DNA of 64,000 nt from the NCBI RefSeq assembly GCF_020882245.1, contig NC_083600.1, positions 4,650,001 through 4,714,000 of the forward strand, in the 5' to 3' direction. How positions within the stretch are numbered: the stretch's first letter is position 1; every line of letters starts with the position of its first letter. A program made the position numbers and the translations under genes. Shown one piece after another: positions 50,401-63,059 of the stretch. This stretch comes from Rhopalosiphum padi (taxonomy: Eukaryota; Arthropoda; Insecta; Hemiptera; Aphididae). The notes under the pieces are model-generated. The model saw only the letters and a program-made list of their open reading frames with translations, searched no databases and was not told where the DNA came from.

Positions 50401-53150
50401 TATTTTGTAATGTGCTTACATTTTATAATTTTCATTCTGAAATGCGCATACATGTCGTTTGTTTGTTAAGTTTTTAGGAATGACTAATTATTAGTAATTA
50501 GTAAATTAAGTATTTAATTTGTCATCAGACGACCTACAATGAACAATTAAGTACTCGTATATTATTATCAAAATAGTCCATGTAATATATATTTTAGATA
50601 CGTTTGAATTAATATATATTAAACAATTTGATAGTTAAATATATTCTTGATTAATTTCAATATCTTTGAGAATTTATGATATTGTAAGTTGTAACTATAT
50701 ATTTAATATGACGTGTTATTTAAATTGAAATAAGTATTTTAAACAATCATAGTTTTTTTAGTTATACAATTAAGTCATTAATTCAGTTAATATATCAAAT
50801 AAATAAATACCTTCCTATTTATTATCATATTTTATTTAATTTTGGCACTACTCAACTCATGTTATAATGTCTATTATAATCTATATATCATTAGGGAAAC
50901 GCGCAGACACCCCCATTGGTATTTATAAGTGAAAGTGATATTCATATTCGGATATACTCCATATACTTGTCGTATTAATTGCACGTGCATTGACAATAAT
51001 TATTACAGAAGTGGGTGCTATATTTTTTTCTACTTTCGCGATGAGACGTATTTCCATGATGGCCAATTTCATTTCACTTTTTGAACCTGTTTTTTTTTTA
51101 ACGCTGTGTGTTGGCTAGTATAAACTAGCTGCAGCAGTCGTCCTTCTGCGGTCTTCAGCTCCGGGCCAAATTCAACCGGACGACACGTAAACGGTAAACA
51201 TAAAGGAAGTAAACACTGCCCGTGAAAGTCTTAGTGTCAATGATTAATTTACATACTTAGATTTTGTAAAATGGTTCAAATATTGTATGTCAAATTATCA
51301 TTTTTTTCTCTAATTCAAACGATCCTTGTTAAAACTTATCGGCCTAAGATATTATGTTTGTTTTCATTAGCATACATTACGTAATTTTGCTAGTTTGTAT
51401 CCTTGAGTACAAGATCACGTCTATGATATTTAAGGTTTAAACAATTTAAACTTTAAATACATAACTAATAACTATACCGAGATAGACATTTTCTACGTTT
51501 TAAATAACATCATGTTAATTTAAAAGAACGAGATTAAAATATAAAATGTACATGTAATATTATGAAGATTACACAATAATTCTCAAAAAGTGATGTTTAT
51601 TAGATATATTGTGATGTACAAAAAATATAATAATTTTGAAAATGGTTTTATAAAGAAAACAAGGTTGCCGACCCCATAACTAAATAAGAGGTATCTATAG
51701 TAAATAATTATATTCTAGTTGAATATATTTATCCATATATTTTCACTTTTTTGAAAACATTTTTTGACTGAGCAAAGAAAAAAAAAGTAAAATTAATTAT
51801 AGGTAAACGTGTGTAGTACGTCAGTATGTATCAAAGATAACGTATCGAACATTTCTTATTATAAGCCCCTCCATTCATTATAAACATCATGTTAGCATTA
51901 TATATTTACATCAATACTAATTATATTATTCATGAAAGTTTCTTTCTAAATTTAAAACAGTTTAGTCATACAAGTATAATGTATAAAGGTAGGTGGTTTA
52001 ATTTTTCATATCATTATTAGATATTCATTATAAAATGGTTTTTAACATTTATTTTAAGAGGATTATAGAAACTTGGAGATTTATGTTTTATTTATTTAAA
52101 TTTATTAAATTAAATATGTTTTAAGGTAATGCAAATCTATTGCTAAAATAAATTAAAATAATTTGAATATTTAATACTTAACACAGTTTTATACCATAAA
52201 AATTACAACTAAATTAAAATATATTTAGTACTCTATAAATTCTATTATTCTGAGAAAAATTATAAAATCAGGGATATGTGCAGATATATTTTGATATACT
52301 AATGTAACTAAATGTAAGATGTTTATTTATTCCATGATATATATGTTACGAACTTATGAAATTGATTCATATTATCTATTACGTTTTGTTTCAAATTCGA
52401 TGTTTGTTTACCGAATACTTGTTTATTTAATTACATTAAATATTAATGTAAGTGGGATTTTGATTGAAAATTATTATAGTCTAGCGACCACATGAATATA
52501 TAGCTAGTCACGAATTCACGATTTCATACCAAGAGCTATAATATAAAAACTCTATCAAGTTTAGATTTTTAGAAAATGTAAAATAAATATGATAATCATT
52601 ATTTTTATTATTCTATGTTTACACTACCTCTTAAAAACAAAATTATATAAGTGTTAAGTTATTTTTAATTTTCTACCAAACAAAAAAGTAGTGAAAACAA
52701 ACTATTTAACAATATTTTTGAAAAGATATTAGAATTAAAAATGAATTATATTTATTAAATAAATATCTTATGGAATCATCAACCTTAGATTCTTATATAA
52801 ATTTGTTATGCTAATTATACAAATTAAATATCTGAGTTTATATTATATACTTAATTTCCACGCTACAATGATGATACGTTATTATTGATATAATTGTCAT
52901 AGTAATTTATAATTTGTTATTCTTACTATTTATTCATACATACATATTATTTTTTTTACATAATAATATAACAGTAAACTATTAATCATTAACAACAAAA
53001 TTAGAATATAACTTCCGTAATAAAAATATTATTATTACTACTAAAATTTATTTTAAAAATATTAGGAAAAGTAATTTAATTCTTATTGACTATTATAATA
53101 TTCTGAAATATATTTCAGAATTAACTTACATTAGTAAATTTCAATTTATT
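47401..53150. other. AT-rich intergenic DNA, no firm gene
   Basis: Mostly A/T-dominated. Around 51110-51200 a GC-richer stretch follows a TATAAA word (51120) with CAGTCG shortly after and a GTAAAC donor-like word near 51191. This is a possible non-coding first exon on the plus strand. Nothing else is supported. Confidence 0.4.
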
Positions 53151-53212
53151 AGCTCATTAGGTTTAGTGACCATTTTAATTCTGTGTAAATAATTAGATTT
53201 ACTGTTAGAAAC

Positions 53213-53362
53213 ATGAACGAAGAAACTACTCATTATGAAACAAGTATATTAGACATACCATTAAGAAGTTGTTCAACTCTACAGGATACAAGTATAAAAC
53301 CACGTATTAAAGTAACAGTAACTAACCTTTTACAAAAATATATAGACAATAATATTGGATAA
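53213..53362 (+). CDS. Doubtful small ORF, 49 aa
   Basis: Starts ATG and reads MNEETTHYETSILDIP, then LRSCSTLQDTSIKPRI, and ends LLQKYIDNNIG before TAA. Residues are varied and hydrophilic, unlike neighbouring chance frames, but there is no promoter, homologue or signal. Could be a fragment of a decayed gene. Confidence 0.15.
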   Translation: MNEETTHYETSILDIPLRSCSTLQDTSIKPRIKVTVTNLLQKYIDNNIG

Positions 53363-56300
53363 ACATTTATGAGTTAATTACATATTTTGTTTATAGGCAA
53401 ATATTAAAATACATTTGTATCTTGAGTTGTTTTTGTTTTTAACTTTAAGATTACTAAAGAATATTATAACAGTTATTATCTAATGCAATTCCTATAATTT
53501 TCTTCGATATCTTATGAATAATATCTTAATTTATTTATTTTTACAGTATTGTTGAATTCATTGTACTTGTAATTCTATTTTTAAAACCAAACAATTATTT
53601 GAACTCAATCACTCATATCAAAAATTTAAAATACAGGTTTTCCTTTTTTTACTTTCAAAATCAGTAAAATATTATTATTTACTATTCAGTATCAGTTTTT
53701 ACGAATAGACGATAGTACCTGTTTATTTTTTTTATGGATGATTATGATATATTTCATCATTATTCTGAATTAACATAATACAAAGATGTATAATACACTT
53801 ATTTCAGGAATTTAAAAAGTTTTGCAAGAGGAAACTGGAAAATATATAAAAAATATAATATATAATATATCGTAATCGAAACATTTACAAATATACTTTA
53901 AACAATACTTTTTGGTTGGAAAAAATATTACCAAAATAAAATCCATTTCCGTGATATACGTCGAAACGCACATAGTACAAATTATTACATTTTTAATGAG
54001 GACAATATATTTTTTTCTCGCCAAAAATTAAGTATAAAATATTTTACGTTCATTTCATTGAAAAAATATTCAAATGTACTAAACATGAAACATCAACATA
54101 ATATAAAACACTTATATTTCTAAACTCATCGAATGAATAGAAACAATATTATATATTGTATAATTGTTATATGTTATGTTCGTGAACACTATATTGCTCG
54201 ATAGGTCGTAAATTTTTATGACTCCCGTCAACTATAGACGCATTGTATACTCAGACGTGAACACGAACTTATAGTGTTTATAATCATACACAATGGTCTA
54301 GCGTAACAAAATAATGCATAAATATTTTAATTTCAAATATTTAATAAGGATACACAACATTAATATTAGTTCGCGCGATATTGAGCGTAACATATGTAGT
54401 TATGTATAGGACGTAGGTATACCTACATAACTATATAGCTATAATAAATTGTATAATGCATAGTATATAGGTACAGACTATCGTCTATATGTCTAAAATA
54501 ATGTTTTTTTAATATTTATTACATATTGAGAATATTAATAATAATAATTGTCAAAATTATCATCTACACGATTAGAGAAAGGTAACTACATTAAAAAAAT
54601 TAATTATCAACACATTAAGTATTAAGGAATATGTATATTAACGTGTACATCGCGCCAATACTTGTCGAATATCAACGGCAGTCGTATAGTCCTATCGTGT
54701 CAACACTGCATCCGGCAGGATCTACTAAATAATCGTAATTTACCAAACGTACCTATATAGGTAACATTAATATTTGAGTAGTATGATGGGAAGTAAGATT
54801 TTATGATATATACTACCGGCTCTCTTTTTTTTCAATCATAAATTAATTCAAATAAATTAACACACTTACTAAGTCCTAAATACTTAACTATGAGTAAGTT
54901 ACGAAAAAAAAAATACAGGAAATATATTTATAATTTATTTATTAGAAATGTACAAGTGACTGCGAACAGTAACAGTTTACTCTAAATTTTATTTTTATAA
55001 CTAATATATTCTATATTTACATAAATATTTATTTAACACGTATTTTTTTTTAATAAACAGATGTTTATGTATGTATGTTATTAGTGTTATTACCTACTAA
55101 AATTAAGATTTAGGGGAGGTGAAATTTTTCATATTTATATTGTTTACCCTAAATACTTTTTATGCTTATTGGACTTAAAGTCAGCGAATGTCCCTACGTT
55201 ATACACGATACACTTAATACTGATTTAGTGAATCAGTGAGATTTAAATGATACGAAATATTACAGCAGCTAGGAAGTTACCTCATTTTATAATTAAATAG
55301 ATGTGTCTGTATATTAAATAACTTTTCTAAACATTATTTTTTTTTCAAGATCAACTAAACAATTGCTTCACAATTGACACAAAAAATGAAATCGTAAAAA
55401 AATATCCATTCATTGTGTCTGTCGTGTTTAGCGTATACCTATTATATAATATAACATAATATATCTACATAATAAATACTGCAATAAGTTATTAATTATG
55501 CATTTTTAAGCACTTTTTTTACGATTATCATAATATCATGATGAATTCTTTAAAAGACATTTTTGTAATAATAGAAGACCTTCAAAAAAATCTTCGTGAC
55601 CTTAATAATAAATTGGTAATATTTCGCTAATACTTATTTGTAAAATTATTTTAATATTAAAAAAACAATAATGAATATTAACAATTTAAAATATACTATA
55701 TGAAGTTAAATCATTTTATACATTTTCTATTAATATAAGTACAATATTATACTTTATGTATATAGAAATATTATCATATTATCACCTATTTAATATTGAT
55801 AATTATTATAATTTATACATTTACAATGAATAAGAAAATATTATTCGTTGTTCACCGATATAATTGTTTAAATAAGTTCAATAAATAGCTATAAGGTTAC
55901 AAATTGTCATATTGTTAAGCAAAACAAAAATTATAATTAAAATAAGCAGTTTATATAACATGTATCAACAGTAACATTATATCAAGATTTATTTCCTAAT
56001 AATCGTTTAAAAATACTTATTAATCACAATATTGTGTTGTTTAAAAAAAAAAATTCTTATTGTTATGAGGTAGGTGCCTCATATTGTTCCTAAATTGGTC
56101 TTAGAAAACCGAGGATTCAGGCCATGGCCTTTGCTTTTCTTATGAATATGTAATCTATTACGAATATCAAAATTAATTAATCTAATATAATAATATACTC
56201 AGAATAAAAATGTATGTATAGTACATACCTATATGCGCGTAATAAATATACCTGTTTATAGGTTGAGAACTTAGAGCGCTTTGAAAACCCCACGGTGAAA

Positions 56301-57220
56301 TAAACGTAATAAAACCCATGGACTTTTTTAGCAAAACAGTAATAGGTGCAGTTTGCGTACATTTATACGCTCTCAGATATTGGAGCATGTCAAAAACGCA
56401 CACACGAGACTCGTTCATCATTCAGTTCGTATATTGTCTTTTAAATGTCTGTTGCATCACGCCATCACGTGCCACACGCGTAGACCTCTGTGGCGCTGTA
56501 TGCCCGAAATTGGAATGACTCGACCTGTTACGGTTCTTTTATATGCATAATACACATACTAAAGTCTTCCTGTGGTTTAATCAGATGATTTATACGCAAT
56601 CTTGTGACTTAATAGTCTTTGCGACCTTGCTAATAAAAATGATAACAATATCAATAACGTCGTCGGTTATTGTAATACGTTTGCAATAGGTATAACAGCT
56701 CTCTTTCGCGTGGTCTATTTGGTCTTAACATTCACGCAACTCGTCGCCATGATATTATTACATATACGTGTACACGAACACATAATTATTCAAATTTCTA
56801 ACAGTTTACGATTTTCGATTGTTCGTTATCAGTTATCACTTCATCGGTTATTATATAAATCAAATAGAAACGTATTCACGTGGGGGCGTTTGTCCAATTA
56901 CGCGGGAAAATCATAAAAATACGCCTCTGCGGATTAGGATTTATGCAATACATAAAATGCGATACGATAGGTGTATACCTACTCGTTTATAGCTAAACCA
57001 ACTCTTTTTATAACCCGGGCATAGTTTTTACTATTGTACCCGTATAATATTTATCTACAAAATTGTATACCGTTAACCTACATGATCACCTCCGTACACA
57101 TATATGTAGTGACTTCTGCAGACATTCACAACTGTCATCTGCAATATCGACTATTATTATACCGTGATATTATGAACGTTCAGAGATTGTCCAATAAGAA
57201 GAATCCAAAATATTAGAATA
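53363..57220. other. AT-rich intergenic DNA with a GC-richer patch
   Basis: No firm gene. 56180-56950 is less AT-rich. On the minus strand a GCATATAAAAG box (about 56535-56545) lies about 115 bases before an open frame starting MMNESRVCVFDMLQYL (56421), which runs to a possible donor CAG|GTATAT. This may be a first exon but nothing downstream confirms it. Confidence 0.3.
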
Positions 57221-57266
57221 AAAATTGATTTATTATGTAAAAAAAAATATGTAATATAATAATATT

Positions 57267-57272
57267 TTTATT
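57267..57272 (-). terminator. Poly(A) signal of the ASPYV-repeat gene
   Basis: Minus-strand AATAAA about 210 bases past the stop at 57482. A second copy lies at 57229-57234. Confidence 0.45.
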
Positions 57273-57481
57273 ATATTCGTTGTAATTTTACGAAAATTCA
57301 CAATATAACTAATAAATATATAAAATCAAGGATATTTCAGCAGTGTTAGGTGTCGTATAATATAATAAAGGGATCGTTGATTCACAGCTGTATATTATAT
57401 TATATACACGTTATTTCTTGTCCTGGTAACTCTGGTATTGGTTTAATGCTCGTGCATGATGTGATATGCTTCAGGTGTAGC

Positions 57482-58468
57482 TCACGGGTAATAAGCGTAC
57501 GGTGAAGCGAAAGTCTTGGAGACGTACGGGTAAGTAGCGTAAGACGACACGGCGCCGTACGGGTGATGAGAAGCGACGTACGGCGCGGCAGCGTACGGGG
57601 AAGCGACATAGGGCGAAGCCACGTACGGTGATGCTGCGTACGGCGAAGCAACGTACGGTGAGGCCACGTACGGTGAGGCCACGTATGGTGATGCGGCGTA
57701 CGGGGCGGCCAGGTAGGGCGAAGCGAACAGGCCACGCTTGTTGCGGTCTCCGGCGGCGGCAGGGGCGGCCGATTGAGACGACTGTTTTGCGGACTGTTCG
57801 GCGGCGTAGGCAGAGACGAAGCACATGGCGACGGCGAGTAGAGCGAAAGATACCTGTGGAAACACAATGAATTAGACGCGATTCTGACACGTTTTAAAGT
57901 CCGTAAAAACGTAAATCATATGCCATTGCAACAAAGGTCCAGCTCATTGCAATGTGCGTAAGAAAAACAAAATATGTGTCTCGTCCAAACATGGATATGG
58001 CCATATGGGTTATGGTCTTATGGACGTATCGAAGGGATTTTTCTTACGTTCATTTAGACATACGATATTACAATAAATCGATTAGGATAGTTTTGACACA
58101 CGATAAATTATACATTTTTAATAAGAAATTTGTTCAACTAGCACATAATTACAAATATTACAATATTATAAAAATGGATAAAAATCTAAAAAAAACCAAA
58201 AAGATCGAAATCGGTTCATACGTTAATAAAAACAATATCTCTATATATTTTTTTTAATTCAAGCCTATACAGTTTGATTTTTTACAATTTAACTCAAAAA
58301 TAATCGTTTTATATAATTTCTTCATTATTTGATAGGATTCTGCATCAATATTTTACTTAAAAACATTTATCTTACACTAACACGCTCGTTTTATTTTTTG
58401 AGTGCAGTATAAAATCTACCTATACTAAAGGAATATACGTGGAAATTAACACTTACTTGGAATTGCAT
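57482..58468 (-). CDS. Small ASPYV-repeat cuticle-type protein (127 aa)
   Basis: Exon 1 is 58457-58468 (ATGCAATTCCAA, MQFQ), donor GTAAG. A 603-base phase-0 intron (57854-58456) follows, then exon 2, 57482-57853, after acceptor TTTCCACAG. The in-frame ATG at 57865 (MFPQ) lies before the acceptor, so it is intronic and not the start. MQFQVSFALLAVAMCFVSAYA is the signal peptide. Next come a short Gln/Ser/Ala spacer and RNKRG, a likely basic cleavage site. About ten pentapeptides of ASPYV/AAPYA type fill residues about 50-99, and a Tyr/Pro-rich tail ends in SPYAYYP. Such A-x-P-Y repeats behind KRGLxA are typical of low-complexity insect cuticular proteins. Structural role in the cuticle is likely. 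Confidence 0.87.
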
Positions 58469-58550
58469 TTTGATTATGTTCGTTGTTAGTTGGTTGTTGT
58501 TTGGAAGTATGACTTGAGAAGCTCGTATGTCCACTAGAGTCAAATGATGA

Positions 58551-58586
58551 ACTGATTGACCTAAGTCCAATCGGTCGTTTTATATA
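58551..58586 (-). promoter_or_regulatory. TATA box and TCAGT initiator of the ASPYV gene
   Basis: Minus-strand TATATAAAA (58578-58586) stands about 29 bases before TCAGT (58551-58555), giving a start near 58553 and a leader of about 85 bases before ATG. Confidence 0.75.
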
Positions 58587-58599
58587 GTAACATTCGACC

Positions 58600-59957
58600 A
58601 TGTAACGCCCAATTGTCATTCAGAGTACAATATTCCTCGTCCTAGTTACCACACATCAGTTTTGATGCCAAATAAAATAACAATTGAATTATAATGTTTT
58701 TATACAGTAGGTAGCACAATTGGTTTTTTTTCTATTCTGCTTTATAATCACCACCCTTTTCAGTATATACTTAACGCTTATATTTGCCAAAAATATCCTT
58801 AAGTATCCTTGACGACGAAGAGGGTTTTGTAACTTCTATATATGGATGACCCTACAGTCTATACATCGTCGTTTATTAAAAATTGTTATTTATTATTTGA
58901 ATGAATTATGCATATATATTATGACAATACACATACATTATCAATGTATGAAATAAATTGTATATAGGCCTTGATCATAGTATTATAGTTGACCTCAGTA
59001 CTGGATTTTACTCGGTTGTCGGAAACTAAATCAACTACTGCCTACGAAGACATGCGAGACGAATGTAAATCATCAAATCGAAAAAAGTTCCTACAATATT
59101 TTATAAAAAAATTAATCGTTTCTAAAAAAAAATTGTATTGTATACTAAAAATTAAATATACAATACATTCCTTATCAACAATGCAATTAACAAAAATAAA
59201 TAGAAACAAATTAGTGTTTAATACTTATACATATTATGATGGTATATCTTTTTTTTACGCATTAGATAATTTAATTAAATTTAGGCCTTTATTTAATTGG
59301 TTTATAATAAAGCATGAATAAATTATTTTTATTATTTGAAATTATTGCATTGGTAGTTAAATTAATATTTATAGGTACCTAATGATATTGTTATACCAAC
59401 ATATTATTTTTTTTTATTTAGTACTTATACTGTTAGATTTTAAGTCACATAATTTAATTTGTTTGAAATATTCATTAAATATATTAAATAATGTTACATA
59501 AATATGCAATACTAGCTGTCCCGTCACGGCTATTATAATTTTGGCTTATATTAGAGAATTAAAATTGTTTAATACACATAAAAGTTATTTTCAGTAGAAA
59601 ATACCCATTTTATAGGAAACGATTGTTTTACTATAGTACTATTATAAGTTTACATTTTGTTAAAAATATTTCATATGATGTTTACATAATATATTCAGAT
59701 GTTTTCATATTGGCCATGTTAAATATTAATTTATATTTCCACTAATTGGTAAATTTATACTATGATGTTTTCGTGTGTCCATGATATCATTGATATCTTA
59801 TATACCTACTTGAGTTAAATAAGAGTTGTTGTATTATTTTTTACTAACATAAATTAAATCATTACACTTTTACTATTACAAACTACAATTTTTTTTAATA
59901 CGTATTATGTAACATATAAATATTGAATTCGCCGAAGTAGGTACCTATACCATATAC
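58600..59957. other. Intergenic DNA with one weak open frame
   Basis: AT-rich. The plus-strand frame 58989-59321 begins with TTG just after a TTATAG acceptor-like word. Its first 40 codons (TSVLDFTRLSETKSTTAYED and on) look protein-like before it turns Lys/Ile-rich. It may be a decayed terminal exon. Not called as a gene. Confidence 0.3.
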
Positions 59958-60050
59958 CAGGGATGGGCAACTGAAAGTTATTAGAGGGCCAATTTTTAGA
60001 AAATTAAAATTTAGCCGGGTACGTCCCACGGGCCGCTATAGTTGCTATAC
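59958..60050 (+). mobile_element. hAT-like transposon terminus remnant
   Basis: Starts CAGGGATGGGCAACTGAAAG and continues to a GGGCCGC block (60030-60036). This CAGGGxTGGGCAA plus GGGCC arrangement is typical of hAT-superfamily ends in animals. No matching inverted end was found in the next kilobases, so it appears truncated. Confidence 0.45.
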
Positions 60051-61100
60051 ATAATAAAAACTAATATTAATGTAGCAATGTTCAATTGCCATGCAGGAAA
60101 AGGTTCTTTTTATCTAAAATTTAAAAAAAAATTAATCAGTAATATAAGTACGTAATTAATATACATAGGCATATATTTTAATTATATTATATTATTTATT
60201 AAATAATATGTTACTACTAGGTGAATTACTTATACATATTATGTAAATGTTTTGCATTATATATAATATTATTACACAAATTTATTTTTAAGAAACAAGC
60301 TGGCTTACTGCCACTAGGAATTGAGTACAATATATATTACAACTTACATATTATCTATATATTATTATATAGTATTATTAGTGTTCAATATCTTAGAATG
60401 TTAAGGTGTATTGGTGTTGGATGTGTATTTTGTGTTTCTAGACACAAAACTCAGTGAATTCTATGTGATTATAATTTACCTACCTATATTCTTTTGGTTA
60501 TCATTTTTTGTGATTATTTTGTATAATAAACTAAATAAGTACCCAATATCATTTCAGACCTTTAAGTTATTATTTATTTTTATCAGTTTATCACCATAAA
60601 ATTTAATAACATTTACTTAATTACGTTTACCCATTACTATAGTATATATTTACATAATATATTATTATAACAGTGTAAACATTTAATATAATTTGTATAT
60701 TATTAAATTATGAAGAATATTTTGCTTCTTTTTCGTTTTTATTTTTTTTATGAAGAAAACATTTAGTTGTAAGTTTATAACATTGATTAACTATATTTTC
60801 CCATATTGCACAATATTAAAATATATGGTACTTCTATGTTATCCCGACTACCAAAATATTTTTAAGATTACCTAACCTATCTCCGTATTCCTCCGTATAG
60901 GAAACTGTTTATAAATGTATATTCCCACGTTGTAATCTATATATTATCGTAATGTTAAAAGTACAATATTCAATTTTGTTTTCGATGTACAATTTACTAC
61001 AAACCAATTAGTTTAGGTATTTTAACCATTTTATGCCGGTGTTTATTTCGTTAGTCAGTCGACAGTCGTCCTATTATCTATATTAATCTACGTCTAGTCA
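60051..61100. other. AT-rich intergenic DNA, no gene seen
   Basis: Open frames at 60221-60457 and 60411-60599 are Ile/Leu/Tyr-rich and look like chance frames in AT-rich DNA. Confidence 0.45.
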
Positions 61101-61102
61101 AT

Positions 61103-61210
61103 ATGAATTTTTTTAATTCACTCAGACGATTGAACGCCTTTGGGGATCGGCATAGTGGTGAAACAAAAAACATAGGTGAAGAGCTTGCCATCATTTGGAT
61201 TCATACCTGA
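61103..61210 (+). CDS. Doubtful small ORF, 35 aa
   Basis: The frame reads MNFFNSLRRLNAFGDRHSG, then ETKNIGEELAIIWIHT and TGA. A TCAGT initiator-like word lies at 61054-61058 with an A/T-rich box about 30 bases before it. Codons are less AT-biased than the surroundings. No homologue is recognised. It could be a gene remnant or a first exon. Confidence 0.18.
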   Translation: MNFFNSLRRLNAFGDRHSGETKNIGEELAIIWIHT

Positions 61211-61457
61211 CCGAATTTGTTTTGCGACAAAATCTTGCAAACAATCCACCATTTAACAAAATTTTAATGGATATTAAAACCTATTTCCCGCCTAAAAAAA
61301 ATATCAAACCTAACTAAATGTTTTATACTATTATATATTTTTTTACTAGATGTTTTATACTATTACATCCATTCATTATTTTTATTAAATACATTTTATA
61401 TCGTGTTTCAGAATAGGTTGAAATATATACTTTTTTATTATTTAATAAATTGCGGTT

Positions 61458-61570
61458 GTCGAGATGACACGGGTGATCATAATAGATTATGACGATTATG
61501 TAGTCTTGGAAATATTTTGGTATAGTCGAGATAACACGGTTGTGAACCTAAGGTAGTCGAGATAACACAG
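61458..61570 (+). repeat. Three copies of a GTCGAGATAACACGG motif
   Basis: Copies at 61458-61472 (one change), 61525-61539 and 61556-61570 (one change). The spacing is irregular at 67 and 31 bases. GC-richer than the flanks. Function unknown. Confidence 0.6.
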
Positions 61571-63055
61571 AATTATCAAATATATACATATATATATCTA
61601 TAAATTTAAATCATAATTGTGTTATATTTGTTGTACATTTATACTTATTTTATATTTAGTATTATAATTAATTAAACTCAGGTTTAAGAAATTGATTGAT
61701 ATAAAAAATCATAGTTAAATTGTCCAACTAAACTATAAAATTAAAAAAATATTGGTAGAATGAAAATTAAATTGCTCCTTAAATTTTTAAATAATATTTT
61801 TTTCATATAAACATACTATTTATCCATTATTACAATATTTTAACGAAGGAAAAACTAAATTCAATGACCCCGCTGACAAAGCGACAAAACATCTTTAATT
61901 TATCTACACACCAGTGCACACTGTGAACAGTGCTTCTGTTGTTACTGTTAAGTTAATAATATGTCCTTCATTCCTTCAATAATATTAATTTAGTATTTAT
62001 TTTTTTTCTCTTAAAAACAGCATGCCTAATTTATTTTATATTTTTTAAGTTGATAAATAAATAAACTTTAATATTTACATGATAGCTCTGCAAAATCAAC
62101 ATTTTCGATTTATCATGCATATTATAAATGAATAAAATCTGAACAGCTATAATTAAAAATTATATTAATTCAATCATAAACCAATAAGAATCAATAACCA
62201 ACAATGTTTATTATTTACCTCTACTATTTACATTTCTCGAACCAAATCAAAATAGCTAAAATCATTGGAGAAAAATATCGTTATTGTTTATTTAAATGTA
62301 GGTACGTTAATTTTGTCGAGAACTTAACTTTCAAATGTATAATTGATAATTTTAATAACACCTTTTTATGTATGTTAAAGATTCGTTTCGGATTAATCAG
62401 TTATTTTTATTAACGATTTTAACCCCGAAAACAATACGTTTTCAATATTCTATTCTAAGTATTCTGACGTCGCCAATCAATTATTTAACGTTTTTCCATG
62501 AGAATACCTATCTAACTATCTATCTAACTCTATATCTATTTTGAGAATATAGAACCACAGAATAGAACGTTTTGGATTTTAACCTCAGACCTCTCAATTA
62601 TAAAAACAACTCATATGAAGAAACTCAAGAAACTCAAATTACAAATTTTCGAACGTTTTTACTGAAAAAAATGTTTCCCCTTCCTTTCAACTAAACTATG
62701 TTTTTGTCCGTCGACAGTTTACCGACGTTTATTCGGTAGATATTCTGCTATTATTACTTATGTCTTATAGTAATGTTTTATTTATTTTAGTTGTTTATTC
62801 ATTTGTATTATTAATCATTAATATAAAGTTGCTTTTGTTATAATATTATACTTGTTTTTGTTTTTCAAAGTCTTGCTAAAATAATATTGTCTTACGCACC
62901 AGATTCCAAATATTAAATATAAATATGAAAAACATTATGACTTAATATAGGTAGTATAGCCAGTATAGGTATAAAAATCTATGGTATAAAAATTGCGTAT
63001 CCAAAATAACTTTAAAAGTAGTCTTATCGGATCAAATACCGGTTTTAAAATATTT
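61571..63055. other. AT-rich intergenic DNA, no gene seen
   Basis: Contains a short ctatctaa-type microsatellite near 62510-62540. The ORF at 62204-62413 has no recognisable features. Confidence 0.45.
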
Positions 63056-63059
63056 TAAT

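Noticed and set aside
57865..57865. ATG (MFPQ) as start of the ASPYV gene
   Set aside because: It lies upstream of the TTTCCACAG acceptor and is intronic. MQFQ at 58457-58468 with its TATA/TCAGT promoter gives a better signal peptide.
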